Positions 1-10,605 of a stretch of DNA of 64,000 nucleotides are shown piece by piece. The stretch is from Stenopsyche tienmushanensis (taxonomy: Eukaryota > Arthropoda > Insecta > Trichoptera > Stenopsychidae), in contig WACJ01000330.1 in NCBI GenBank assembly GCA_008973525.1, forward strand, positions 279,339 to 343,338. Direction: 5' to 3'. The translations under genes and the position numbers were made by a program. Within the stretch, counting starts at the first letter, position 1; the number at the start of each line of letters is the position of its first letter. The notes below the pieces were generated by a model. That model had not been told where the DNA came from. It did not search any database and saw only the letters and a list, made by a program, of their open reading frames with translations.

Positions 1-789
1 TACAAACGACCATTTATTCCTACAATTATTACGTGCCACTCCTAAAATACTTGTGTCTATTGTATCATATTTTAGATTGATTATATTATGTACAGTATGA
101 TAAAATTGTTCTAGATTTCATTATTTACTCCATTAGTACTATGCCAATGCTCAAAAGTTAAAAAAAACGAGATGTATTTATTATTTATATCGTATAATAT
201 CCATATTTGAAGAATTTCACATTAAAAAATATCGTGATCGATTTTCTTTCGATTATTTTGATGGTTAAAGGGTAGATATTTGGATGTGTTCTAACATGGT
301 CGGGTGTGGACAGTATAATAATATGTTATTAAACAGTCAGATTCAAATAAAAATAATAATTTTATATCGTTGTGAATTAAGATAAAATTATCAACACAGG
401 CCCAATAAAACAGTGTATCGAATTAGTTGTTCATGCATATTATGATAAACATATCAAGATATTAATGTAAAAATACATCCTAGAATTAAAATATCATATA
501 CATTTAATTGTCGTTAAATATTATTATTGATTTAATTTTGCTTTTTCTCGTTGACTTATGTTTTTTTTTGTGTCGTATTTATGTGATTTTTTCTGTGCTT
601 CGTTGTAAGCTTACTAGATTTTTCCATTGCGAATGTTTTATTTTTCAGTGTGCCTTTTGTTGAATCAATTGTTTTTTGTTGTTAATTTGATATATATGTA
701 TGTAGCTTTTAAAAATGACTTTATGAATGAAATTATATCGTATATAACCCTCGTGTTCTATTACTATATATATGTATATTTTATTTCAG

Positions 790-1633
790 TCCACGATTTG
801 CCAACTAAACCTGGTCAAGGAATTGTTACATGGCAAGTCTTGAAAGACAAAATCCCATGGGGTCTACTTTTCTTGCTCGGTTAGTAATGAATATATATTT
901 TTATAAATATTGTTTTCGATCAAATCAAATTCACGATTATCTTTTTATAGGCGGTGGTTTTGCTTTGGCCGAAGGAATAAAGAAATCCGGTATGTCGACC
1001 TTGATCAGTAAGCCACTGACCGGGCTAGAAGTTTTGCCGCCTGCTGCCATTTTGCTGATTGTAGTGATAATATGCGAATTTTTAACGGAATTTACATCAA
1101 ACGTCGCCATCGCCAACATTATTCTTCCAGTTTTGGCTGAATTGGTTCGTTAAATATTTTTAACATTGTTATTTTTTTAACAACACTATTTTAATTGCGT
1201 ATTATTTCAGGCGGTTGCTATTAAAATTCATCCTATGTATCTTATGGTGCCCGCGACGATAGCTTGCTCTATGGCTTTCCATATGCCCGTTGGTACGCCA
1301 CCAAACGCTATAGTTGCTGGAGTTGCCAACATCAATACCGGTTCAATGGTAAATATATGAAATAGTACCCTAGATCACTAATCATATTTTCAACAACGTG
1401 ATAATTGACATGCAAATGTAGTCTGTGAGACTAATGATTAGCGATTTAGGTTTAATATTTTGCATACAGATTAAAATGTCTTTAAATGAAATTTGCAGGC
1501 TTTTGCTGGTATCGGACCCAAAATTATTACCACATTATTGACGTGGGCCTTTTTCCCTACGTGGGGCGCCGTTATCTATCCAGAGGTCAGATCTTTCCCG
1601 GACTGGGCAAATCACAACGCAACTGGAATATAA
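790..1633 (+). CDS. Indy: SLC13 family sodium/dicarboxylate (citrate) cotransporter, INDY-like; last four exons, 5' part outside window
   Basis: Plasma-membrane symporter family moving Krebs-cycle dicarboxylates/citrate with sodium. Exons read from splice sites: 790-879, 951-1144, 1211-1348, 1499-1633 (stop TAA 1631-1633); each junction keeps frame and has AG/GT borders. The ~185 residues visible begin HDLPTKPGQGIVTWQ and contain LLFLLGGGFALAEGIKKSG, the membrane segment PPAAILLIVVIICEF, the second Ser-Asn-containing SLC13 signature (TSNVAIANIILPVLAEL) and the conserved MPVGTPPNAIVAG loop, ending in a short hydrophilic tail. These are C-terminal-half hallmarks of SLC13. Bases 1-789 look like intron; earlier exons must lie upstream. 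Family assignment is firm; the symbol is by similarity, since insects may have several paralogues. Confidence 0.93.
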
Positions 1634-1921
1634 AATACCAGTAGTAGCAAATTGGGTAATTTTATAGAGCAGTATTTCTTTGAAGGAAGTATGTCTATTT
1701 ATAGAAAGATAGATAACTTATTTGAATTATCAATATCGTACATTTAAACTATTATTATCCTGTAAAATATTTCATCTGGAAAGGGTATGATTTAATTCGA
1801 ACTTCATGTATATCGATCTTCTGTTTATAGTTTTTGAAAATTGAGTTTTTTATTTATCATTTAGACGAATTAAAAACACTGTTTTGTGTGTTTTAAATTT
1901 TTTTCCAACATTTTAAATGGC

Positions 1922-2182
1922 TTAACACTATCGCTACCGCACGTTCGATCTATTGTGTATTAAAAATATTGTTGTAACATCTTTATTCGTTAATAGTTTG
2001 TTGTGAAATCATTTACTACGAGTATTAACGATTAAAAAACAGGTTTTTTTCTATTAGTTTAATTTAAAATCAAGCGGTTTGGGATGGTCGGCGCAAACAC
2101 GATACCACATTGGTATCACCGGTACACGACGTTCAAGCGTGTCATGATACCGCATTTGTACTGCTGGTATCCGTAGTGTTAA
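1922..2182. mobile_element. piggyBac-like MITE with TTAA ends
   Basis: Bounded by TTAA at 1922-1925 and 2179-2182. Imperfect terminal inverted repeats: left CACTATCGCTACC, right (reverse complement) CACTACGGATACC. The inside has palindromic GATACC...GGTATC units and is more GC-rich than its flanks. The TTAA duplication and inverted ends fit a non-autonomous piggyBac-type element; no coding remains. It lies in the SLC13 3' UTR. Confidence 0.55.
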
Positions 2183-2457
2183 TGCATACTTTTATTAGGG
2201 AACGAAATTAAATTGCAATTGATTTTTTATTGTGTTAGTCTTCCATTGCTCCCTTCATCGTGTATAAAATGATTCAATTTGATATTATAAACCCAAGAAT
2301 GCTTAAAAATTGGACGTATTCAGATGATGTATTATTTTGACTAATCGATTACGCGGATTGCTTTGATCGTAGCAATGCTAAATGTATCTTAAAAATGTAA
2401 ATGTATAGAGAATAATTTATATATTTTTTAAAAATGCCACTGATACAAAGATCTCAA

Positions 2458-2463
2458 AATAAA
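2458..2463 (+). terminator. Candidate poly(A) signal of the SLC13 gene
   Basis: First canonical AATAAA downstream of the SLC13 stop codon. Confidence 0.4.
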
Positions 2464-4190
2464 TTGTTAAAATGATGATAGCCTTTACATTAATTTCGTG
2501 GCTTCATCCACGTGGTCGCTCCGTCGAGATGCCATTTTTATATTCCCGTCGACAAACAAGTGAGACAACATATAAGCTATTTGGTCGATGTGTGTTTTGA
2601 TGTCTTACGATACAATCATTATAGCTAATTAGCACTTTCAAATGCTGAAAATTGTCATCCTTTTCATATGCGTCAGCAGTAATGCTATTGGATATAGATC
2701 GCTATTCAAGATATGAGAATTATTTTGTGCTTGTATTATATATGCTACAGTCAAAGCCCGTATTTGGTTAGAACGCGTTTTTACCAGTTGAAATTAGTTT
2801 CAACAACATCTAATATAAACGTGTTTTGTCTGTAACGTATACACTTACAACGTATTTTCATATTATAATCTTTTAGAAAAATTGAACAAATAGAAAGACA
2901 GTAATATTATTGTTGCTTTTATCAATATAAACGCAAATAGACTACGATATTCAATATATGTATATATATTTTTTTTAAATAATTTATACGTGTCTTTCTA
3001 CTGATATTAACATTTTCTTATGTACATATGTTTCCGTTGAAATTAGATTAGTATGTAATTATTCAAAATTGAAATCAGCAGACGGAAACTAATAATACGA
3101 TCATAACAATGATTATTTTTTTTTTCAAATAAAAGCCTTCATCAGCATCACTTTGATAAATTTGAAAAATGCTATTATAATAAAAATCTTGTCGTTTTGC
3201 AAAATATATTTTTATTGTTATATTTTACCCTGGCGGTAATACTCTAATTTTATGACGAAATAAATCTATTATGCATGTTGCTGATGAAGAGTGAACGATG
3301 GAATCTATTATTTATGTTGTAACTATAACAACGAATTGCAAAATTAACGTAAGTAGCTAATTTTAGCCATAGATTGTTTCTTTTTTAAATTTTATTCGTT
3401 TTTTAATTTATATTACCAAACCTGAGCTGGTATCTCAGTCATAGCAGCAGTTAAAGATGTGTACAGACTGAGAAACGTACAAAGGTCTACGGTTGATTTT
3501 TCGTATCTCAATGTTCAAATGTGTTTTCATCGAGTAAATGCGGAATATTTCAGTTTTTTATAGTTTTAACACGTAGAATATGTTTCACAATCTGAATTTA
3601 GTTTTACTTTTAAAATATGATATAAACAAAATTTGTATTTTAATATACTGTAATCATTTTTATGAATTTTTAAATTTACATATTGTAATGGTGATGACTT
3701 GCTAACGCATGGTTCTGCGAGCGTATTTGTCTAAAGTGTCGAATTAAATATTTTTTATACCGTTGTCTATTCAAATGATATTATAGTAATTGGAATAACA
3801 GTTTTATAAATATTTTTAACACTCGCGCTGTTAATGAAAATTATGTACTCTTCAGTCTGAGATCCTTTGAAATAGTCTGATTTTTATACAATTAATATTA
3901 AAAACGATTCATCAACGATAAATATCATTTGTCACAATTTCAACACTACAAAGTGCATTTATATTTTAATATAAAGATACGTATCTGTGTTATTTTTTAA
4001 GAAAAAGCCACTCAGTTGAACTTTTGGACTTTTGCTGCTCATTTATTTGGTCAGTCACTAATGCATTCTACAGTTCGTTAATATTATATTAAAATTGTGA
4101 CAATAGTTTAATCTATGTTTAATAAAAATTAATATTGCTTGCTAATTTATACAAAGTACTAATAGGACGAACGTAAAAACATTGCAAATA
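2464..4190. other. AT-rich intergenic DNA, no gene recognised
   Basis: Short ORFs only, no conserved motif or clear repeat boundary seen. Confidence 0.5.
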
Positions 4191-4488
4191 TATATACACC
4201 CATCCCTCGCTTAACACGGAAGATAGGTTCTGCCAGATCGCCGTGCTAAGCGAAATCGTGTTAAGCGAGACTAAATGTCTGATGTACTGTCTATATATTC
4301 TAGGTACTATTTATTGTTTAAAATGCGCAGTTCTATTCCTCAATCCCCTTACCGTTATTCTTAGAATTTCGCACAGCTGTGTGCACATCTACGAAACGTG
4401 GAAACATATATTTTTTCACCAAAACTGAAACCATGTTAAACCGAAACCGTATTAAACGAGTTGATGACGAGTTATCGAGAACGGATGG

Positions 4489-4497
<9 letters not shown>
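4191..4497. mobile_element. MITE with perfect 15-bp terminal inverted repeats
   Basis: Ends are TATATACACCCATCC on the left (4191-4205) and its exact complement on the right (4483-4497), within TA-rich flanks as expected for TA-target (Tc1/mariner-type) insertion. Just inside the left end is a second perfect 13-bp inverted repeat: CTCGCTTAACACG at 4206-4218 against CGTGTTAAGCGAG at 4257-4269. No transposase remains. A (TA)n run extends from the right end to about 4521. Confidence 0.7.

Positions 4498-4521
<24 letters not shown>
4498..4521. repeat. (TA)n microsatellite
   Basis: Uninterrupted TA dinucleotides directly abutting the right end of the MITE; expansion from the TA target is plausible. 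Confidence 0.8.
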
Positions 4522-4523
<2 letters not shown>

Positions 4524-4806
4524 ATTTTCATTTTTGAAGGAACTGAAATTTGGAACATTAAACAAAACCAAGAGCCGATTATATTAATATTTTTGGCAGC
4601 TGTCCACTGTTATTTACTGTGTAAACACAAAAAAACAAGAATGTATTAATTTTAATCATGAGACCCAAATATATATTTTTAAAGAAGTTGATTGTTTTAT
4701 TTATTATTGAATTTTTAAAAAATAACCTGATATTAAAATGAATACATTAAAAATCATCGAATTGTGGTTTTCACTTCATTGGTTCCGTTATTTAAAATTT
4801 TGTCAA

Positions 4807-4990
4807 CACATTTCGCAGCCACGTTCGCTTCACTACATTGCGCCTAAAATTATCACAATTGGAATTTAATTTAGAAAGTCATAAATATGAATTTGGTGAT
4901 TTATTATTTATCATTCATCAATTCATAGAATTTTTATTTTTTTAAATAAACAATTTAATTATGCCGCTAAAATATTGCTAAAAATTTTGA
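4807..4990. repeat. Dispersed repeat, copy 1
   Basis: About 180 bp nearly matching 13415-13605 in direct orientation. Shared landmarks: TTTCGCAGCCACGTTCGCTT, then CCTAAAATTATCACAATTGG, then a conserved TAAATAAAC...GCCGCTAAAATAT end. The second copy carries an extra ~9 bp (AGGGGAGGC-like) after CTACAT and a T-tract. No terminal repeats or coding; class unknown (SINE or MITE). Confidence 0.75.
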
Positions 4991-7072
4991 TTGAAAGTTT
5001 TCATCAAATTGAGACATTTTCTCATTGCAAGATACATGATAGAATTGATAGAACTTGACAGTTATTTAAGAAATCCAGGACTTTCAATGAAAAATTCCCG
5101 GGACTCGAGACTTTGTGATTTAAAATGTGCCCAATATGTTGTAGGTTTTAATTATGAAAACACATTTAAATGCGTCGAAATTTCCGATTGCATGAAAATA
5201 ATGCAACACGTCTGATTGGCGCGCCCAACTGATATCGTATCGGACGGAACGGATGCTCGCTCCGAGCGTTTCTAGGCTGAAACCGATTGATTCGTAGAAA
5301 AATTCAGAAGGAGTAAATGAAAGAGCGATGGATTTTAATATAAAAATTTTCAAAGGTTATTATAATTTAGTTAATCATTATTGTAGTCCATAATGGAAAG
5401 AAGTCAATCGTAAGTATGGAAACGTTACAAAAAAAACTACACTGTCCGAAACAAATCAACACACAACCGGACTAGCGAACAACGAGGATCTTGAAAGGGT
5501 ATGTCGGATTTTTTTTGAATAAAAACATCGAAGAAGACATCACCGATGCGGAATGTTCAAACAGTGCGAAAATAATTAAAATATTCGAGCACCAGTGTGA
5601 TGAAAAAGTTTGGGTATGAAAGTCTCGTCGTCAACGTCTCGGAAACCGTTGGAAGAGAAGAAAATTTAGATTATTTCAACGAAGATGCCGTAGAAAGTGA
5701 CTCTGAAGATGATAATTTAGAAAGATAGAACGAGACGGTTCTTTTAACTTACGCATTATTATGAATAAATATTCAGATTAAAAAAAATGTGTACATAATT
5801 GAAGTAAAGACTTCAGAAACCCTACATACAACCAGTTCATGATATGATTTCTAATTTCCAAGATTATTATGATTGAAAAACAAGATAATCACATACAAGA
5901 GTACATATTTATATTGATTGAATGATATTTTATAGCTTTTTGAATGAAAATTATCTTAGTAACCGACCGGCTTTGGCAGCGAGTGATGATGGCACGAATA
6001 ATAATACATATTGTATAAAAATGATGTTAATTTCAGAACGCACAAAGATTTTCTCATTCATAGAATTACTATTGCTAAAATAACAAGTCTCGTTAAAATT
6101 CTGTATCCCTGAGAAAATTTCCTATGGACGAATATGATGAAAAGACTCGTGGTACATTCTTTATTTAGTGAAAATCATTTTAACTAGGAAATTTTAATCT
6201 ACGATCCATGCTTATTAGACATTATCGTATCGAGGATATAATATTAATACATGTTCATCTTAAATCTATTCCCTTTGTTGCTTTCGGTTTTGGCGACGAG
6301 ACTTCTATTATGGTTTCCATTTATGCTGAATGTCATGCTCTTAAGAATGTCAATAAATAGATCCGTTTTGGTTAGCAGGCAGCCGACGATTGGCTTTTGT
6401 AGATTTTGAATTTTTATTGGCAAATTGACCGGAGTCAGGATAACGTCCCGTAAATCCTCTATAACAAAATAACAATGCAACCGTGCACAGAAAGAACATT
6501 CAACTCTTTTTGCTGCGTTCAACATCGACTGCAGCATAACATGTGAGCTTTTCCTGTGAACGCTTATTCAGCAGCTCGCCTGAACGGATGTATCGAAATA
6601 TGACAGAGAGTGTGGATGATTTTATTTGCAAACAATACAGATTTCCACCTTTTTCTGCTTACGATGTGTCTCATACGCTCGTCCGGCATGCAGATGTTTG
6701 TCGGTAGGATCTGAGTGACTTTGAAATGGACGAATATAACGTTGGAAGTTGCAACTATTCTCATTTAAGGTACATTCTAAAAAATGACAAAGACCTCTAT
6801 AACAAACGAGGCAACGGCAGAACAAAAGCGACGAGAGATTGGTAATTTACCCATTTCTAATTCAACTACAAGTTTACTTACATGGCAATTAGAAGTTTTG
6901 TATTAAAAATGAAAAGAGAAACTCCGCCTCCGCATTTATTCAATATACCGGCTAAAATACGGGAATTAAAAGGCTATCGATAGGGTCCTAAATATTCGTA
7001 CAATCGATAATTCGAATAACAAATGTTTATATATTCATACGAGGGTAAATATAAGAAGAAAGAAGGCGAGAA
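4991..7072. other. No gene established; one possible decayed coding fragment near 5400-5730
   Basis: Around 5640-5730 the + strand reads an acidic C-terminal-like segment ending in SESDSEDDN-type residues, which recalls acidic parts of transposases, but the frame is broken and the family is not identified. Minus-strand ORFs near 6244-6825 have no recognisable motif. Confidence 0.3.
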
Positions 7073-7255
7073 TTAGCATCCTCTGTTGATCAAAGCAAAG
7101 TCGAGTGAAATTTTAAAGTCAAACCGATCCGTTTGTTTTCTTTCGATACTTTCCGTACTAGGATCCGCATAGTAGATCAGTTTTGGCAATGCATCTTCTT
7201 CGGAAGGAGCTCTTTCAGTGTGCGCTGCGACTGCACTGCATTCGCACGCATTCAT
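7073..7255 (-). CDS. Unrecognised 60-residue ORF (hypothetical)
   Basis: ATG at 7253-7255 follows an AAA context. The ORF has even codon use unlike its AT-rich surroundings, a Cys/Ala-rich start (MNACECSAVAAH), an acidic-proline segment and an ordinary hydrophilic tail ending RGC. No signal peptide, membrane segment or known motif. No poly(A) signal or clear splice site was found near it, so it could be a small gene, an exon or chance. Confidence 0.25.
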   Translation of the reverse strand: MNACECSAVAAHTERAPSEEDALPKLIYYADPSTESIERKQTDRFDFKISLDFALINRGC

Positions 7256-7584
7256 TTTGACACGAACAAATGAAACACGAAAAAGAAAATCAATAATCGG
7301 TTTGAATATTTGCTAAAATAAATATTTTTAAAAGTGGTTTGAGGATTAGCTAGGTATATATATTTTTACCATAGTTCGAAGGGTAGGCCAGTCGATGGCG
7401 CCACGGGCGTTGCCTCTTTTTTTGTAATAGTTTGGATATAACACGTCCAATTTAGAGTTTAAAAAAATATTTCTTCAAAAAACTAGTAGATTTTATAATA
7501 ACGCTTATATAGAAATCATTAAATAAAGAAAATATCCATTAATAATTGAATAATTAATTTTAAAAATGCGATAGAAACTCGTGA

Positions 7585-7929
7585 ATGTTTAGAGGTAGCA
7601 CAGCATATATAGAACAATCAACGCTATCATATCGGGGACGGGGCCCAAGTTTCGAAATTACCCGCCCCCCCTCCACCTCCGCTGCGAAGATGGCCCCCCC
7701 AAGTGTCCCACCCGCCACCGCCGCCACCGCCGCCACCGCCGCCACCCCCACCACCCCGAAGCCGAAGCCGAGATGGAATCCTCCGTACGTCGACTCGTAC
7801 GAGAACACCGACATCGTGCGCCCGCTGCCAACGATAGGAATGATTAGGAGGTACCATATAATGACGCATCCGGAGATATATGGTCCTTTCAGACGCCGCC
7901 GACGAATCAAGAAGAAGCAATGCTTCCTG
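7585..7929 (+). CDS. Unrecognised exon encoding an Ala/Thr/Pro-rich then basic protein
   Basis: Open frame from ATG 7585 to a good donor (CTG|GTAAGA at 7930). It encodes about 115 residues: a short start, a run built on (GCC ACC GCC)n giving AATAATAAT, a PKPKPRWNPP linker, a compact segment (DIVRPLPTIGMIRRYHIMTH, then PEIYGP) and a basic RRRRRIKKK cluster. The second half looks like constrained protein, not repeat translation. The antisense frames are also open but mostly give poly-Gly from the triplet repeat. Without splicing the frame would stop at 7959. Downstream exons were not found. Function unknown; the basic tail could bind nucleic acid, but that is a guess. Confidence 0.35.
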
Positions 7930-8020
7930 GTAAGATGGATTCAGAGAATCTGCAAGTGAAGAAAGCGCAATGCAATGCAGCGTAGAGGTGTGAGGTGAGA
8001 GGTGAAGAAAGAAAGAAGCG

Positions 8021-8044
8021 CCGGCCCCCCACGCGGGGGGTCGG
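8021..8044. repeat. GC hairpin, 10-bp stem with 4-base loop
   Basis: CCGGCCCCCC, loop ACGC, then GGGGGGTCGG; all ten pairs form with one G-T wobble. It sits about 90 bp after the donor of the 7585-7929 exon, in otherwise AT-rich DNA. Confidence 0.7.
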
Positions 8045-8200
8045 CCATTTTGCTGTTATTTACGCGCATTATTTATTAACCATTTCTTTCAGCCGCCGCC
8101 ATTTCTTTCTTTTTCCACTCGCACACGAATGAAACTAAAACTCGAAAGGCAAGCAATTAAGATGGGTCGGCCATTTTGCTGTTATTTACGCGCATTATTT
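8038..8200 (+). repeat. Local direct duplication with 37-bp identical core
   Basis: 8038-8074 and 8164-8200 are identical over 37 bp (GGGTCGGCCATTTTGCTGTT onward), 126 bp apart. The similarity continues more loosely into TTATTAACCATT and CACACGA segments, so the duplicated unit was probably about 110-130 bp. The first copy begins inside the GC hairpin. Confidence 0.8.
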
Positions 8201-9031
8201 TTGCAAGCAAAAGCACTTTTTTAGTATAATTTTATTTTAAATCTAATGTTATTAACCATTCTGAAGAGTTGAAAATCCACTCTCACACGATGCAATGCCC
8301 TGATGCAATTAAGATGCCCAGTAATCTCCTCCACCTTCAGATTCATCTGCAATTCACACTGCAATGTTTCAAGGCACACTACTGCAGTGTAGAAGAGAAG
8401 AACTTAAATAATAATAAATTTACGATTTTTATCAGCGAATTTACGATCAAGTCTCCGATGTTTGTTGTTGTCCTAGTTTCATGCCGGCGAAAGAGCTCCA
8501 AATCCCTCCACAATAGTGTGACTGTATAAGTTGGACACAGACCCATAGCCTATGTGGAAGCGGATTCTTATAATTTTGTAGAGTATGATAAACTTTTAAG
8601 TACGACCCGGATTGCGTTGCAGGCTGATCTGTGCACGATTCATTCCAGCTCCCAAAAAAATGACTTCTCAATGACTTTCGCAGAAAACAATACTATATAC
8701 AGTATCCGATTAAACCATTTTAGGCTTACATTTTACAAAAAAGTTGAATATACCGTCAGAGTGAATGCCTGCCCTGCCCTGCACTTGTACAAATATTGTG
8801 ATATGAAATTACCGGCAGCTGCCGCAGAAGAAAGATTATAAATTAAGTATTAAGACCTTTTGTTTACTTCTTTTTTATTTTTGCTTTTCTCAGTCGCCGA
8901 TTTGGCTCCGTTGTCTTAATTATAAAGTTACTTTTATCTGTATTGAAAATTATTGCTCTTTCGTCTCCGTATGAACGGCATTCTTCAAACTCACTCTTCA
9001 AATTCTGTATTTCCTAATTACGTTTTCATAA

Positions 9032-9226
9032 TTACGTCCTAAGAAGATTTATTCGAAGATCGCAAAGAAGGAGAATAATAATAAACGTTCCGAGATATGA
9101 CATAGGAGGAGGCGTTAAATACAATTCCTTATAATTTTTAATAGAATATTTTACAAAATCGACGAAAGATTTCTGCCCGACCGACGCCATCACTCCCCTT
9201 GTCGATGAAGAAACATTGGCGGACAT
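9032..9226 (-). CDS. Putative small single-pass membrane protein (64 residues), unrecognised
   Basis: On the minus strand a CTTTCAG acceptor-like site lies five bases before the ATG, so this may be a coding exon after a non-coding leader. The peptide starts MSANVSSSTRG, has a charged middle (KYSIKNYKELY), a TPPPMSYLG turn and one hydrophobic helix (TFIIILLLC) followed by basic RINLLRT. Layout is that of a small tail-anchored or mitochondrial membrane protein; no family recognised. Codon use is mixed and unlike random AT-rich sequence. A minus-strand AATAAA exists near 8873. Confidence 0.35.
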   Translation of the reverse strand: MSANVSSSTRGVMASVGQKSFVDFVKYSIKNYKELYLTPPPMSYLGTFIIILLLCDLRINLLRT

Positions 9227-10011
9227 TGTTTCTGAAAGTGAATGAGTGATTTTAAGAAATTTACTTGACGTTCTGACTTCGCAGAACTGAGCAACATTAA
9301 AAACGGCCGAGGGAGTTTATAAATTTATATTCAACTAAATCGTTCGAAAATATACTATATAAATAATACTCCAATCGACCAAATATGAGACCATTTCTTC
9401 GGCACAGAGTATTATCGAGTGAATTCATCCAAATTTATTATTCAATGATGACTCTTTCTCTTTCAACTTCCGAATTGCATCATGAAATGCAAAGTTATTT
9501 TTAAAATATGTAGCTCCTTTTTGATGTACATATTATTTTAATAAATAAATTTATATATGCAAAATGTGCTGTTATTTTCATACTTAAAAAACAATTCGCA
9601 TATCATAATACATGTAGTATACGTATCCGGATCCGGTTCAGTTTTGTTAGTTGATTTTTTGTATGAATAATGTATAACACAATCGATGCTGCTTACTATT
9701 GTGATCTGTTGAACGAGGCGAAGGATGCATATCACCGCAAAAGGCGAGGCGACACTGAACCCACTGAGCCACTGAGAACACGCACACACTACAAGAAATG
9801 CACTGGACATCCGTTCGTTTGGACCGCTCAAAGAAGCTCTTAAAAGACAACGAGTTGGCTTAAGAAACTATGTGGAAAAATAAATTATAATTGCCTTTTG
9901 TTTTTCAATAATTATTTTTTTTTAAAGAAATAAAATCTCATTTATATTTGACTCATTTTATGGTCGACTAATAATAGCCGCAAAAATAGGAAGGAAGGAA
10001 AAATTTAAGGA

Positions 10012-10605
10012 TCACCGCCTAGACATTTCATTTCGACGACGGAAAGAATTCCGAGGATCATCAATCGGGGCGCAAGCTTTATTCCTTGCGTTAAAAACAA
10101 AGCGATACGCTACTGAGAAATTAAACGCCGATATTTTGTGCATCGTTTGGTATACTGCAATGCCTATTTGAGCTTTTACGGTTAAAAAATGATATCGAGG
10201 CTTGCGCATACTTCCCACTTCAGTTTGATGAATCGCTCGATGCCCTGCTCGATCGCTGTTTGCAGCACAAAAGAAGAGCAGCTGAAAATACTTCCATAAC
10301 ATTTTTAAATGCTTCGTTATATGAGAAGAATTACCAGTACGGAAACTCGTGCCTATTACTCGTGCAGACTTAGAGTGCATGGTCGGCAGTGAAAATGGGC
10401 TTCTTGCATTGAAGAGATGACGATTTTTCATTTTTTTTTCCATACCACTGCATAGTACATCAACATGAGTTATCATAGTTTTAAATCTTGAGGATGCAAT
10501 GAAAATTATCATAAAGATAATCAATTCCATCAGAATTAAGGCGCCGCAGACTTGCTGATATGTACATAATGACTGTATTGTGTGTATACGAAGCGTGTAA
10601 CGCAT
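10012..10605 (-). CDS. Unrecognised 197-residue ORF
   Basis: The longest minus-strand frame in the window. It has one strongly hydrophobic segment near residues 20-40 (ALILMELIIFMIIFIA), a basic middle (MEKKMKNRH) and a basic C-terminus (FRRRNEMSRR). I considered a chemoreceptor-type exon because of the hydrophobic segment and the HVDVLCS stretch, but no family signature (for example the C-terminal receptor motif) is present. Could be a real exon, a relic, or chance in a locally GC-richer patch. Confidence 0.25.
   Translation of the reverse strand: MRYTLRIHTIQSLCTYQQVCGALILMELIIFMIIFIASSRFKTMITHVDVLCSGMEKKMKNRHLFNARSPFSLPTMHSKSARVIGTSFRTGNSSHITKHLKMLWKYFQLLFFCAANSDRAGHRAIHQTEVGSMRKPRYHFLTVKAQIGIAVYQTMHKISAFNFSVAYRFVFNARNKACAPIDDPRNSFRRRNEMSRR

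Larger units (their letters stand above)
1634..2463 (+). other. Probable 3' UTR of the SLC13 gene
   Basis: AT-rich sequence between the SLC13 stop codon and the first canonical AATAAA (2458-2463). It carries the MITE at 1922-2182. Extent is inferred from the poly(A) signal only. Confidence 0.5.

Noticed and set aside
7560..7910. 116-codon minus-strand ORF opposite the 7585-7929 exon
   Set aside because: Its openness comes from the same triplet repeat giving Ala/Val-Gly runs; the + frame has the donor site and more natural composition.
10012..10605. Odorant-receptor exon
   Set aside because: Only a general hydrophobic segment fits; no receptor signature or exon structure, so left as unrecognised.
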